Part shown: positions 27,767 to 35,813 of the stretch, one piece after another
How the letters are laid out: each line of letters starts with the position of its first letter
How positions within the stretch are numbered: the first letter of the stretch is position 1
Assembly (NCBI GenBank): GCA_021325675.1
Contig: JAJTCM010000001.1
Coordinates: forward strand, 496,001-560,000
Reading direction: 5' to 3'
DNA from: Crocinitomicaceae bacterium
GTDB lineage: Bacteria > Bacteroidota > Bacteroidia > Flavobacteriales_D > Crocinitomicaceae
DNA length: 64,000 nt
Position numbers and translations under genes: made by a program
The notes under the pieces: generated by a model
Seen by the model: the letters and a program-made list of their open reading frames with translations, nothing else
What the model was told of the DNA's origin: nothing
Databases searched by the model: none

Positions 27767-28915
27767 TTATTTCATTGCGCCGACACACAGTTTCATGCGG
27801 ATCACACGTTTAGCGGAAGCATCCACTTTTGCTTTGAAAGCAGCGTCTGAGCGGTATTTTTTCAGGATTTCCGTGTGGGCTTTTTTAGCGTCAACCGGCA
27901 TCAGGACGATGTCACAACCCGCTTCAACAGCTTTCACTTCGCAATTCGGAATGGCTGTTACGCCGCCCATGTTCATCGCATCGGTTACGATCAGCCCTTT
28001 GAAGCCATATTCGTTGCGGAGCAGGTCTGTTACAATCACCGATGAAGTCGTGGATGGCAAGCCTTTCGTATCGTATTTCGGGTTGTTTTTTACGGCAATG
28101 TGGGCAACCATAACGGAGAGCACGCCATCGGCAATCAGTTTCGGATAGTTGGAAATTTCCTTCAGCTCACCGTCGATTACCTGCAAAGACTTGTGCGTGT
28201 CGCCGGAAACCAGTCCGTGGCCCGGGAAATGCTTCGCTGTAGCGATAATATTGTGTTTTTGTGTTTGCTCGATGAAGGCATTCGACCACGGGATAATGTT
28301 GGCCGGAACGGCGCCAAAGCTGCGGAAACCAACCGTTTTATTCGGTGACATATCAACTACCGGGGAAAAGTTATAGTTGATCCCGATTTCGTTCAGATCT
28401 TTGGAAATCGTATCCGTGTAAGCCCTTACTTCGTCGATCGTTTTCATTTCGTTCGCCTTTTTCACCGGGCGCGAACCGATAATCTTGCGGTTGACCAGGC
28501 TTGGCTCGGCGTCGGCAGAGTAGAGGAAAGGCACGTTCTGGATCGTGTCGTTCATGTTGTTGAACAGCGAAATCCAGTCTGTAAATTCTTTCTTAGTCCC
28601 GTTCAGCATGAGCACACCGCCGATAATCCGCTGTTTGATGTGGCTTTTGATCGTCGCTTCGGTTTGTCCTAAACGACCGATGGCCGGCATAATGAGCTGG
28701 GCAACAATTGCCGTATCGTCCAGGCTTTTGAAAATAGCATCTACTTCTTTGTCCAGATCGGCGTTTTCAGCCAGGTAATCGTTCAGTGCAAAGCTTTTTT
28801 GAACTTCCGGCAGCTTGATTTTTTTGATTTCAGGCTTTTCTTTATTCTCCGGATTTTGTGCGCAAGCCTGTAACACAACAGCTAAAAGCGAAAGGGCGAT
28901 GATAATTTTGTTCAT
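27767..28915 (-). CDS. Glycoside hydrolase family 3 lipoprotein (NagZ-like)
   Basis: A 382-residue lipoprotein. The signal peptide ends in the lipobox VVLQACAQ (Cys18). The GH3 barrel has the family motif TAKHFPGHGLVSGDTHKSL and the nucleophile region GLIVTDAMNMGGV, whose Asp is expected to be catalytic. Other family elements are VDMSPNKTVGFRSFG and VMVAHIAVKN. At 382 residues it is a single-domain enzyme, so beta-N-acetylhexosaminidase activity on peptidoglycan-derived sugars is the most likely role. It acts in the envelope. Confidence 0.9.
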   Translation of the reverse strand: MNKIIIALSLLAVVLQACAQNPENKEKPEIKKIKLPEVQKSFALNDYLAENADLDKEVDAIFKSLDDTAIVAQLIMPAIGRLGQTEATIKSHIKQRIIGGVLMLNGTKKEFTDWISLFNNMNDTIQNVPFLYSADAEPSLVNRKIIGSRPVKKANEMKTIDEVRAYTDTISKDLNEIGINYNFSPVVDMSPNKTVGFRSFGAVPANIIPWSNAFIEQTQKHNIIATAKHFPGHGLVSGDTHKSLQVIDGELKEISNYPKLIADGVLSVMVAHIAVKNNPKYDTKGLPSTTSSVIVTDLLRNEYGFKGLIVTDAMNMGGVTAIPNCEVKAVEAGCDIVLMPVDAKKAHTEILKKYRSDAAFKAKVDASAKRVIRMKLCVGAMK

Positions 28916-29008
28916 GCGTGATTTTTGTGTAAAATTAATGTGTAAACCCGGAAGAAATGTTCCTCAAAGCTTAACTTTTTCAGGATGGATTGTCAATAAC
29001 TATACCAA

Positions 29009-29965
29009 TTACAATTTGATGTCGATGGTAACTGACAAGTGATCGGAATAGCCGCCCAGGTATTTGTTTGCTCCGACATAGGTGCGCTTCGGCTGTTTTT
29101 TGCCTTTATATTCTTCGATCACAAAAGCAGGTGAGTGGATTTTTCCTGAGCCGATAACAGCACGCAGGCCTTTTTTGCCGCGCAGGGCAGGGGAAACCAT
29201 GATGTGGTCGAGCACGTTCCATTCGCCGTCATGCAGGTAGCTGCCACCGAATTCACCGGAAGCCTTGCAGATCATCTCCGTTAGTTTTTCAGCAACAAAC
29301 ATCGGTGCTTTGTCTTCGGGGTAATCGTTCAGGTCACCCATGAGAACTAGCTTGTATTTCGGGTTTTTCTGCTCAACGGAATCAATGAAATGACGGGCGT
29401 TTTTGGCAGCCTCCAGGCGGTTTTTCTCTGAATCGTCGGTTCCACCCCGGCGGCTTGGCCAGTGGTTCACCATCGCAAAAAGCGTATCTTTTTTATATAA
29501 GAATTTCGCCCATACAATATCGCGGGAAGAAGGTTTTTCCTTTCCTGGCAGTGTAAAGCGGATATTACCGGAAGCAATGCACCTTAAAAGACTGCTGTCA
29601 TAGATCATTCCAACGTCAATTCCGCGCTCGTCAGGCGATTCGTAATGAACAACGCCGTGTGTTTTGGCATATTTTGAGTGTTTAACCACGTCACGCATTA
29701 CCTGTTCATTTTCGATCTCACACATGCCGAGAATAAGCAATTTACCCATTTCGTCCATCACCTGGTTGATGTGCTGCAGCTTTTCGTTATAGCGCTGCTG
29801 GTTCCAGCTCATCTTTCCATCCGGTAAAAACTCTTCGTCGTTCTTTTTCGGATCGTTAATCGTGTCGAACAAATTTTCCACGTTGTAAAAGCCAATGCGG
29901 TAATTCTGTGCAAAAGAGCCTGTTGTGAGCGTTAACAGGGATAAGAATAGAATGTGTTTCATCAT
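29009..29965 (-). CDS. Exported endonuclease/exonuclease/phosphatase family protein
   Basis: A 318-residue exported protein (KHILFLSLLTLTTGSFAQ). EEP-fold motifs are in order: IGFYNVENLFD (metal site Asn/Glu), ILGMCEIENEQVM, VNHWPSRRGG, VLMGDLNDYPEDKAP (catalytic Asp/Asn) and GYSDHLSVTIDI (terminal Ser-Asp-His). Substrate may be nucleic acid or a phosphoester; family members of this subtype in Bacteroidota are not resolved by sequence. Two ATG codons (29965, 29962) are possible. An exact -7 box lies only 5 nt upstream. Confidence 0.9.
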   Translation of the reverse strand: MMKHILFLSLLTLTTGSFAQNYRIGFYNVENLFDTINDPKKNDEEFLPDGKMSWNQQRYNEKLQHINQVMDEMGKLLILGMCEIENEQVMRDVVKHSKYAKTHGVVHYESPDERGIDVGMIYDSSLLRCIASGNIRFTLPGKEKPSSRDIVWAKFLYKKDTLFAMVNHWPSRRGGTDDSEKNRLEAAKNARHFIDSVEQKNPKYKLVLMGDLNDYPEDKAPMFVAEKLTEMICKASGEFGGSYLHDGEWNVLDHIMVSPALRGKKGLRAVIGSGKIHSPAFVIEEYKGKKQPKRTYVGANKYLGGYSDHLSVTIDIKL

Positions 29966-29970
29966 GAAAG

Positions 29971-29978
29971 CAAAATTA
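29971..29978 (-). promoter_or_regulatory. -7 box of the EEP gene
   Basis: TAATTTTG on the minus strand, exact TAnnTTTG, with its end 5 nt from the ATG. If used, the message is nearly leaderless. Confidence 0.5.
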
Positions 29979-29980
29979 CG

Positions 29981-30100
29981 TAATTAATACGATAATATGT
30001 TAATGGATTAATATGTTAATGTGTAATGTGCTAATTCGGTAAGTTAATTAGGGTAATACGTTAATAGTTAAGTTTGACTGTTAATTAGCACATTAATAAG
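29981..30100. repeat. GTGCTAAT-family inverted element
   Basis: Tandem units TAATATGTTAATGG, TTAATATGTTAATGTG and TAATGTGCTAATTCG run 29990-30040, with a short inverted arm TTAATTAGCACATTAATAAG (30081-30100). The right arm supplies the last codons and stop of rluF (30093-30095). Confidence 0.7.
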
Positions 30101-30818
30101 TTTTTGAGGAATCACTGAGCATGGCGTTCAGGTCTTCGAGCTCGTCTTCAGTCAGGTGGCGCCATTTTCCAACGGGCATATCGAGACGGATGTTCATGAT
30201 CCGCGTTCGCTTCAAAGCAGTTACATTGTAGCCGAGATATTCGCACATGCGGCGGATCTGGCGGTTTAAGCCCTGTGTGAGGATAATCCTGAAGCTGTAA
30301 TCGCTGATCCGTTCCACTTCACATTCACGGGTAACGGTGTCTAAAATCGGTACACCGCTGCGCATTTGCTTGATGAAAGGATGGTCAACGCGCCTGTCAA
30401 CATGGACGAGATACTCTTTTTCGTGGTTGTTGCGCGCCCGCAGGATTTTGTTTACAATATCGCCGTCGCTGGTCAGTAAAATCAGGCCTTCGCTGGGCTT
30501 ATCGAGACGCCCGATCGGGAAAATCCGCTCCGGGTAATTGATGAAATCAATGATATTGTCTTTTTCGCGGCCTGTGTCCGTGGTGCACACAATACCGACC
30601 GGCTTGTTAAATGCGAGATAAACGTGTTTTTGTTTAGGCTCAGAAACGGGCTTGCCATCCACGCACACTTCGTCGCTGTCAGAAATTTTAGTTCCCATTT
30701 CAGGTACTTTGCCGTTGACCGTCACGCGGTTTTGGGCAATCAGCTCATCGGCTTTCCGGCGGGAACAGTAACCGATTTCACTGAGGAATTTATTGATGCG
30801 GATTGATTTTTCTTCCAT
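30093..30818 (-). CDS. rluF: 23S rRNA pseudouridine synthase RluF
   Basis: A 241-residue enzyme with an N-terminal S4 RNA-binding domain (SIRINKFLSEIGYCSRRKAD, about residues 4-60) and a TruB/RluA-like catalytic domain. The catalytic Asp lies in IFPIGRLDKPSEGLILLTSD. The motif RQIRRMCEYLGYNVTALKR and the terminal segment LDMPVGKWRHLTEDEL fit the RsuA/RluF branch. In E. coli RluF acts at position 2604 of 23S rRNA; site specificity here is inferred. The final codons lie in a repeat arm. Confidence 0.85.
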   Translation of the reverse strand: MEEKSIRINKFLSEIGYCSRRKADELIAQNRVTVNGKVPEMGTKISDSDEVCVDGKPVSEPKQKHVYLAFNKPVGIVCTTDTGREKDNIIDFINYPERIFPIGRLDKPSEGLILLTSDGDIVNKILRARNNHEKEYLVHVDRRVDHPFIKQMRSGVPILDTVTRECEVERISDYSFRIILTQGLNRQIRRMCEYLGYNVTALKRTRIMNIRLDMPVGKWRHLTEDELEDLNAMLSDSSKTY

Positions 30819-30826
30819 TGCTGATG

Positions 30827-30834
30827 CAAAAATA
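30827..30834 (-). promoter_or_regulatory. -7 box of rluF
   Basis: TATTTTTG on the minus strand, exact TAnnTTTG, 8 nt before the ATG at 30818. Confidence 0.5.
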
Positions 30835-30840
30835 AGGAAA

Positions 30841-31012
30841 ATGGATGAAGAATGAAGAATGGAGAACGGAGAATTGAGAATGTAGAATTAACCGCGTTGC
30901 TATGCCGGCGCTTTAACATAAGCGTTGCGTTCGGCGGTCTTGATTTTCAACGCCGCAGGCAGCAATACAATTAATTCTTCATTTTTAATTTCAATTCATA
31001 ATTCATTTTTTG
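30841..31012. repeat. Long inverted GAATGTAGAATT-type element in a divergent gap
   Basis: The left arm 30845-30889 has tandem GAATGAAGAATGGAGAAC-type units; the inverted right arm 30971-31012 has AATTCTTCATTTTTAATTTC. The loop holds GC-rich GCGTTGCTATGCCGGCGC-like sequence. It lies between divergent promoters, so it is not a simple terminator. Confidence 0.65.
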
Positions 31013-31039
31013 TACATTTAAGCCACTAAAAAATCGATT

Positions 31040-31438
31040 ATGAAAAAAATCAGCTTGCTTATTGCCGTATTCAGTCTTGGAATGGCACTGAATACTTCTT
31101 TTGCCCAGGACCTTCGTAAAAACGGATCCAGCTACGGAAAAATTGAATCCAACGGCGACGTGCGCATCAGCGGAAGCGTTAAAGGTAAATTTGAATCCAA
31201 CGGTGACATCCGTGTCAATGGAAGCGTAAAAGGAAAAATCGAGTCCAATGGCGATATCCGCAAAAACGGTTCGATTGTCGGGAAAGTAGAATCCAATGGC
31301 GATGTGCGTATGAACGGAAGCATTGTAGGAAAAATCGAATCCAATGGTGACGTGCGTAAAAACGGCTCAATCATCGGATCAGCACAAGGTGTAAAGAAAG
31401 AGCAGGCAGCTGTGATGTTCTTTTTTGACTTTTTTTGA
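31040..31438 (+). CDS. Exported 16-residue-repeat protein
   Basis: A 132-residue exported protein (ISLLIAVFSLGMALNTSFAQ). After the signal peptide come five nearly identical 16-residue units from residue 33 to 112, consensus GKIESNGDVRxNGSIV, preceded by a half unit (DLRKNGSSY). The 48-nt DNA copies differ mainly in third codon positions, so the protein repeat is under selection. The alternating pattern suits a beta-solenoid, resembling bactofilin-like or pentapeptide-type coils. The C-terminus is short and very aromatic (AVMFFFDFF). I do not know a named family. It follows a long inverted repeat and is convergent with the M61 gene. Confidence 0.75.
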   Translation: MKKISLLIAVFSLGMALNTSFAQDLRKNGSSYGKIESNGDVRISGSVKGKFESNGDIRVNGSVKGKIESNGDIRKNGSIVGKVESNGDVRMNGSIVGKIESNGDVRKNGSIIGSAQGVKKEQAAVMFFFDFF

Positions 31439-31446
31439 AATTCGAA

Positions 31447-31515
31447 AATTCGTAGATTTCATCTGTACCAAAATTTTCTTTACGAATCCCCGTAGGGGAG
31501 AATCTACGAATCTTT
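31447..31515. repeat. Inverted CGTAGATT-type element
   Basis: ATTCGTAGATT (31448-31458) is exactly complementary to AATCTACGAAT (31501-31511). The loop contains CCCCGTAGGGG, a second hairpin. It abuts the stops of both convergent genes (31438 and 31514). The same phrase flanks the four-helix-bundle gene at 47776. Confidence 0.75.
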
Positions 31516-33220
31516 ATTTCACCCAACGTTCGAAAGCCCGTTTCTGACTATGATTCGGGTTTTCTGTTTTTTTGACGCTGTAGTCCAGGTAAAAATTACG
31601 CACAGCGATAGGGAAAGTTACTTCCACAAGCTTGCCGCGGCGCATGATGCTCAGTGTTTTCAGGTCATCGTCAAAATGTTCCAGCCATTTATCGAGCTCG
31701 CCTCCGCAGAGAAAATTGTTTACAGCAATGATTTCATCGTCGAGCATCAGCTTGCCCATTTCTGCCGGACCGCCCGGGTAGATTGCTTTCACGACAAAGT
31801 TTGGCCCGTGAGAAATGGTTTTGAAACCTAATTTGCCGGCGCTGTATTTTTTGGAAGGCGTGTGGATCAGCTCCAGTCCCAGGTATTCGAAGCTTTCCAC
31901 CAAAATGGATTCGAAAGGCTTGGTTCCGTAACAGTAATTTTCAAGGATTTCACCGAAAGATTGTCCGGCAAGCTGTTCCACTGTTGCCCGGTAATCGGCT
32001 TCCGAAACGCCTTTTCCATGCAGGTAAAAGTCAAAATACAGGCGTTTCATGACATCGTCCAGGTTGTATTTTTCTTTCGAATGGCGCATCACGAACACAT
32101 CCGTAACCAAAGCCAGCAGGCAGCCTTCCGTGTAAATGGATACTTTGCGGTTGGGTGCGCCGGGAACGTAGCCGTCGAGCCAGGTATCCCAGGAAGAATC
32201 AGCGACAGAGTAGGAGAAGCGCGCAAAATTGTCGAAGTGTTTTTGCAGCTGTCCGTTCAGTTCCGTGAAATATTCCTGCAGGCTGAATACGCCGCTTTTC
32301 AGCAGGAACAAATCGCCCATATACGTCGTTACGCCCTCGCAGAGGTAGCCGAGCCTGGAATAATTTTCCTGCGTGAAATTGTACGGATACATTTCAACCG
32401 GGCGGATGGATTTCACATTCCAGCTGTGATAGAGCTCGTGGGAGCTTACGCCGAGCAGGTCAGGATAAACCGAATCAAAAATATCGAATGACGGCCCGAG
32501 CAGGATTACCGTGGAAGTCAAATGCTCAACGCCATGATATGCTTTGAAGGGAACAACCTGGAAGAGAAAATGGTATTCTTTGACCGGGAATTCGGAGAAT
32601 TTTTCGATTTGTTTGGCTGTAAACGCGGTAAAATCTTTTTTCAGCTTTTCCCAGTCTACTTTCACTTCGCCCTGGAACCACAAATGGAAAAGCGTATCGT
32701 TCACCGTATACGAATCGTGCTGCAGCGTAGGGGAGCAGATCCACGGGGAATCCGCCAGCATGTCGAAGTCAGCTGCAAAAAGTACATTTCCTTCCCGTTT
32801 TAACCCGCAGGCAATTTCGTAATGTTCCGGGATATTGAGCTTAATTTCACAAGGCTCGTTTTCTTTGCCCTGAACGTAAGCGCAGCAATTCACCGGGTTG
32901 GCATAGAACTGCTCGCTGTCAAGATAAGTTGACCCTGCATTCAGATCGGTGGCGTAATATTGATATTCTACAACAATCTCTTTTTTCCCGGCTGTTTCAA
33001 CTTTCCAGCAGTCCTTGTTCGTTTTTTCAAATTTCAGGATTGTCTTATCGCCGTAAACTTTAAAATGACGTACATTTTTAGCAAAATTCCCTAATTCATA
33101 ACGTCCCGGGCGCCAGCTTGGCAGCTGAATGAATTCCTGCTCCTGCGTTGATTCGAAGCGGATCTGTACTTGGACGTATTGCTGTGCGGGGCTTTCGATG
33201 GAAAATTGGTAAGAAATCAT
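31514..33220 (-). CDS. M61-family metallopeptidase with PDZ domain
   Basis: A 568-residue protein. After a beta-rich N-terminal domain (about 1-200) comes the catalytic domain with zinc motif HELYH (261-265) and third ligand Glu295 in YLCEGVTTYMGD, typical of glycyl aminopeptidases (M61). The C-terminal part contains a PDZ-like segment (KYSAGKLGFKTISHGPNFVV, AIYPGGPAEMGKLMLDDEI). The N-terminus MISYQFSIESPAQQ lacks a clear signal peptide, so it may be cytosolic, which is unusual for family members I know. The substrate is unknown. Confidence 0.9.
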   Translation of the reverse strand: MISYQFSIESPAQQYVQVQIRFESTQEQEFIQLPSWRPGRYELGNFAKNVRHFKVYGDKTILKFEKTNKDCWKVETAGKKEIVVEYQYYATDLNAGSTYLDSEQFYANPVNCCAYVQGKENEPCEIKLNIPEHYEIACGLKREGNVLFAADFDMLADSPWICSPTLQHDSYTVNDTLFHLWFQGEVKVDWEKLKKDFTAFTAKQIEKFSEFPVKEYHFLFQVVPFKAYHGVEHLTSTVILLGPSFDIFDSVYPDLLGVSSHELYHSWNVKSIRPVEMYPYNFTQENYSRLGYLCEGVTTYMGDLFLLKSGVFSLQEYFTELNGQLQKHFDNFARFSYSVADSSWDTWLDGYVPGAPNRKVSIYTEGCLLALVTDVFVMRHSKEKYNLDDVMKRLYFDFYLHGKGVSEADYRATVEQLAGQSFGEILENYCYGTKPFESILVESFEYLGLELIHTPSKKYSAGKLGFKTISHGPNFVVKAIYPGGPAEMGKLMLDDEIIAVNNFLCGGELDKWLEHFDDDLKTLSIMRRGKLVEVTFPIAVRNFYLDYSVKKTENPNHSQKRAFERWVK

Positions 33221-33227
33221 TTTAGAA

Positions 33228-33350
33228 TGGAAAATTAAGAATTAAGAATGTAGAATTTGTTCCGGGCAAAAATAAGAAAGTTTGTTTAATGTGAGGATAT
33301 GCTAATGAGTGAATGTACTGTGCAAGCAAATGTATATTATCACATTATTT
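33228..33350. repeat. Two partial repeat arms
   Basis: GGAAAATTAAGAATTAAGAA-type units (33230-33256) are followed by TTAATGTGAGGATATGCTAATG (33295-33316) and TATTATCACATTATTTT (33334-33350). The last segment contains the TGA stop of the M14 gene (33340-33342). It is a mixture of the two major families. Confidence 0.55.
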
Positions 33351-35040
33351 TAAAAACCGGCAAGCGCATAAAGCTGGGCTCAAAGTATTGGCTGTTCTGG
33401 TAAATCCAGTACAATTGCTCCCATTGGCTGGCGGCGAATTTAGGATCGCGTTCTTTTTTGGCTTCGAAAAGCGAGCGCAATTCACTGCTTTGACTGAGGA
33501 TTTCCACGGCCAGGTCTTCGAAGACATAATCCGAAAAATATTCTTTTTCCTGCAAATAGCTGTCGAAGAAATTCCAGGCGAAATAACTGTCTTCCGCTTC
33601 AGGCTCGAGCACGGAGCACAGGAAAAGCTTCGCGTTTTGACTAGTCGGAATGATTACATCGCCTTTTTTTAGCGTGTATTTAACCAGCTGTTCTTCGATT
33701 TCTGTTCCGCTGTGCAGGAAATGGCCTTCGTAAGGACGCTCGGGACTTTTGTAATTCCGGACGTGGAGTAAGGTCAGCTCAAGCGTTGAATCGGAAGTGA
33801 GCTTACGCAGGGATACTTTGTTCTGCTCCAGGCGTTTGATTACGTCTTTGCATTGACTTTCGACAATATAAAACCGCGGAATTTTAACGGAATCTTTCGC
33901 CCGGAAAGTTTTGTAATGCGGGATATAGCGCTCGTAAGGCTTGCTGCGGTCGTAATACAGGCGATCGAGACCGGTAATGGCGCTTTTTTTATACCCGTGC
34001 TCGAATCCCTTGAAACGGATGCTGTCTTTTTGATCAGTGCGTTCAAAGTGGTAGCTGAAATTCCGGGTATTGGCTTGTTCTTCCAATGCTTTTTTACGGT
34101 AGCCCTTGATGGTTTTGAGCTTATCGCCCGTCCAGGACGCAATTTCTCTCAGGTAAAGGTAAGTGGCTTCCACGCGCTGGGGGAAAGGCTTGAGCATGTG
34201 TGTTTCAACCGTTAAGCTGATACACGGAAAAAGCGAAGCGTAGCCCATCGCATAGCGCGGGAGGTCGTTGAAAGCTTCCAGGCCGCTGTCGGGAGTTTTG
34301 CCGGCAAGCTCTACGTATGGGAAAACGTCGGTTTGATGCTTTTTCATCGCTTTTTCGATTTCAGGCACAAAGTGATCGTAAGTCAGTTTGGAAATAGAAG
34401 GGAGGAGCCGCTCTTTCATGCTGTGGATCACAGTTAGCGTATATTGGTAATCAGCGCCGTTGCTTACATGCGTATCAATAAAAATATCGGGTTGAACCGC
34501 CTGGAAAATACGCACAAAAGTAAACGCGTTTTCGGAGTCCATTTTAATGAAATCCCGGTTGAGGTCAAGGTTTTGTGCGTTGCCCCGGAAACCGTATTCT
34601 TCAGGCCCGTCCTGGTTGGCACGGCTGCTGGAGCTGCGGTTCATCATGCCGTCCACGTTATAGCATAAAACAAAGGAAAACAGGAGGTCTTTGTCCAGCT
34701 TGAAGTTTTTCGTCACGTAGTCCAGGGTCAGTTTTCCGCAGGCGTTGATGCCGTCAGGCTCCCCGGGATGAATTCCGTTGTTGACCAAAATACTGCCGCC
34801 CCGGCTGAATTTCCGGAAGGTGGCCGCCGAATCTTTTTCACCGTTCAGAACGCAGAGGTAAACCGGCAAACCGTAGTCCGAGCTTCCCATGTTGTATAAT
34901 TCTACCTGGCCGAGCTTTGCGAGCGAATCGTAGAAAGCTACTAATTTCGGGTAAGTTGGCGTTTGGTTGCCTTCAAATTGCCCGAAAATAAAGCTGTTGA
35001 AAATAAGAAAGAGAAGTGAGGTGTTGATTTTTAACCACAT
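33340..35040 (-). CDS. M14-family zinc carboxypeptidase-like protein
   Basis: About 566 residues from the ATG at 35040 (signal peptide MWLKINTSLLFLIFNSFIFG). A longer frame from 35133 reads through an upstream repeat and is rejected. Zinc ligands are in NNGIHPGEPDG (His and Glu) and FIDTHVSNGAD (second His). DLNRDFIK contains the substrate-binding Asn-Arg pair, and SLTVETHMLKPF the catalytic Glu. This fits M14 peptidases that cleave C-terminal residues in the envelope. The C-terminal 220 residues form an extra domain with no clear match. The stop is inside a repeat arm. Confidence 0.88.
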   Translation of the reverse strand: MWLKINTSLLFLIFNSFIFGQFEGNQTPTYPKLVAFYDSLAKLGQVELYNMGSSDYGLPVYLCVLNGEKDSAATFRKFSRGGSILVNNGIHPGEPDGINACGKLTLDYVTKNFKLDKDLLFSFVLCYNVDGMMNRSSSSRANQDGPEEYGFRGNAQNLDLNRDFIKMDSENAFTFVRIFQAVQPDIFIDTHVSNGADYQYTLTVIHSMKERLLPSISKLTYDHFVPEIEKAMKKHQTDVFPYVELAGKTPDSGLEAFNDLPRYAMGYASLFPCISLTVETHMLKPFPQRVEATYLYLREIASWTGDKLKTIKGYRKKALEEQANTRNFSYHFERTDQKDSIRFKGFEHGYKKSAITGLDRLYYDRSKPYERYIPHYKTFRAKDSVKIPRFYIVESQCKDVIKRLEQNKVSLRKLTSDSTLELTLLHVRNYKSPERPYEGHFLHSGTEIEEQLVKYTLKKGDVIIPTSQNAKLFLCSVLEPEAEDSYFAWNFFDSYLQEKEYFSDYVFEDLAVEILSQSSELRSLFEAKKERDPKFAASQWEQLYWIYQNSQYFEPSFMRLPVFKIM

Positions 35041-35122
35041 AGGTACATGGGAAAAGATTGAAGTACTTTTGTAAAAGTAAAGAATAGGTCTGCCTTTGGC
35101 AGATTTCAGAAAACAATTAACT

Positions 35123-35215
35123 TCGGTTAGCATATTATCATATTTTGAAATCGTAACGTGCGCTTAGTTCTAATCAATTAGCACATTGACTCATTAGCAT
35201 ATTAACACGTTAAAA
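35123..35215. repeat. GTGCTAAT-family inverted element
   Basis: The left arm TTCGGTTAGCATATTATCAT lies near 35122-35142; the right arm CAATTAGCACATTGACTCAT and TAGCATATTAACACG lies at 35175-35209. The right arm encodes the last two residues and stop of rdgB (35202-35204). Confidence 0.65.
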
Positions 35216-35777
35216 AATCCATCATCTTCCCAATCGCCCGTGCGCGGTGACTCATCTTGTTCTTTTCTTCGGAAGACATTTCGGCAAAGGTGCGCCCGCA
35301 GTTTTCCGGTTCAAAGACCGGGTCGTAGCCAAATCCCTGGCTTCCGCTTTTTTCTTTACGGATTTCACCTTCCACGCGGCCTTCGAAGTAGTGGACGTCG
35401 TCGTCGCCCCGGATCAGGCAAATCACAGTTTTGAAATGTGCCGCCCGGTTTGTTTGCCCTTCGAGGTTTTGGAGCAAAAGGTCCATGTTTTTGTTGTCGT
35501 CTTTATCCGGTCCGGCATAACGCGCTGAGTATACGCCGGGTTCGAGGTTCAAAGCTTCCACTTCCAGGCCGGAATCGTCGGCAAAGCAAGGAGTGCGGAA
35601 TAATTTCCAGATCGTATGCGCTTTGATGTAAGCATTTCCTTCAAAAGTGACGGCGTTTTCTTCGATATCTTCGAGGTAATTGAGATCGGCAAGTGAAAGC
35701 AGCTCGATATTTTTTGGCAGGAGTTTTGCTATTTCCTGAGCTTTATGGCGATTATGCGAACAAAATATAAGTTTCAT
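35202..35777 (-). CDS. rdgB: dITP/XTP pyrophosphatase (Ham1/RdgB)
   Basis: A 191-residue cytosolic housecleaning enzyme that hydrolyses non-canonical purine triphosphates (dITP, XTP) and so protects DNA. Family motifs: LIFCSHNRHKAQEI at the N-terminus, FADDSGLEVEALNLEPGVYS with the conserved catalytic Asp, GFGYDPVFEP, and SHRARAIGKMMDF near the end. Length is normal. It is divergently oriented from the OmpA-family gene with only 36 nt between starts. Confidence 0.95.
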   Translation of the reverse strand: MKLIFCSHNRHKAQEIAKLLPKNIELLSLADLNYLEDIEENAVTFEGNAYIKAHTIWKLFRTPCFADDSGLEVEALNLEPGVYSARYAGPDKDDNKNMDLLLQNLEGQTNRAAHFKTVICLIRGDDDVHYFEGRVEGEIRKEKSGSQGFGYDPVFEPENCGRTFAEMSSEEKNKMSHRARAIGKMMDFLTC

Positions 35778-35813
35778 TTATTTTTTTTATCTTTAGCAAA
35801 AATAGTTTATTTT

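Noticed and set aside
31132-31374. Open frame antisense to the 16-residue repeat protein
   Set aside because: The 48-nt repeat keeps the opposite frame open by periodicity; no start context or promoter, and the translation is low complexity.
33360-35133. Start of the M14 gene at 35133
   Set aside because: The added 31 residues come from a repeat region, and a clear signal peptide begins at 35040.
35745-35813. Upstream extension of the OmpA-family gene
   Set aside because: It overlaps the rdgB start on the other strand and would bury the signal peptide.
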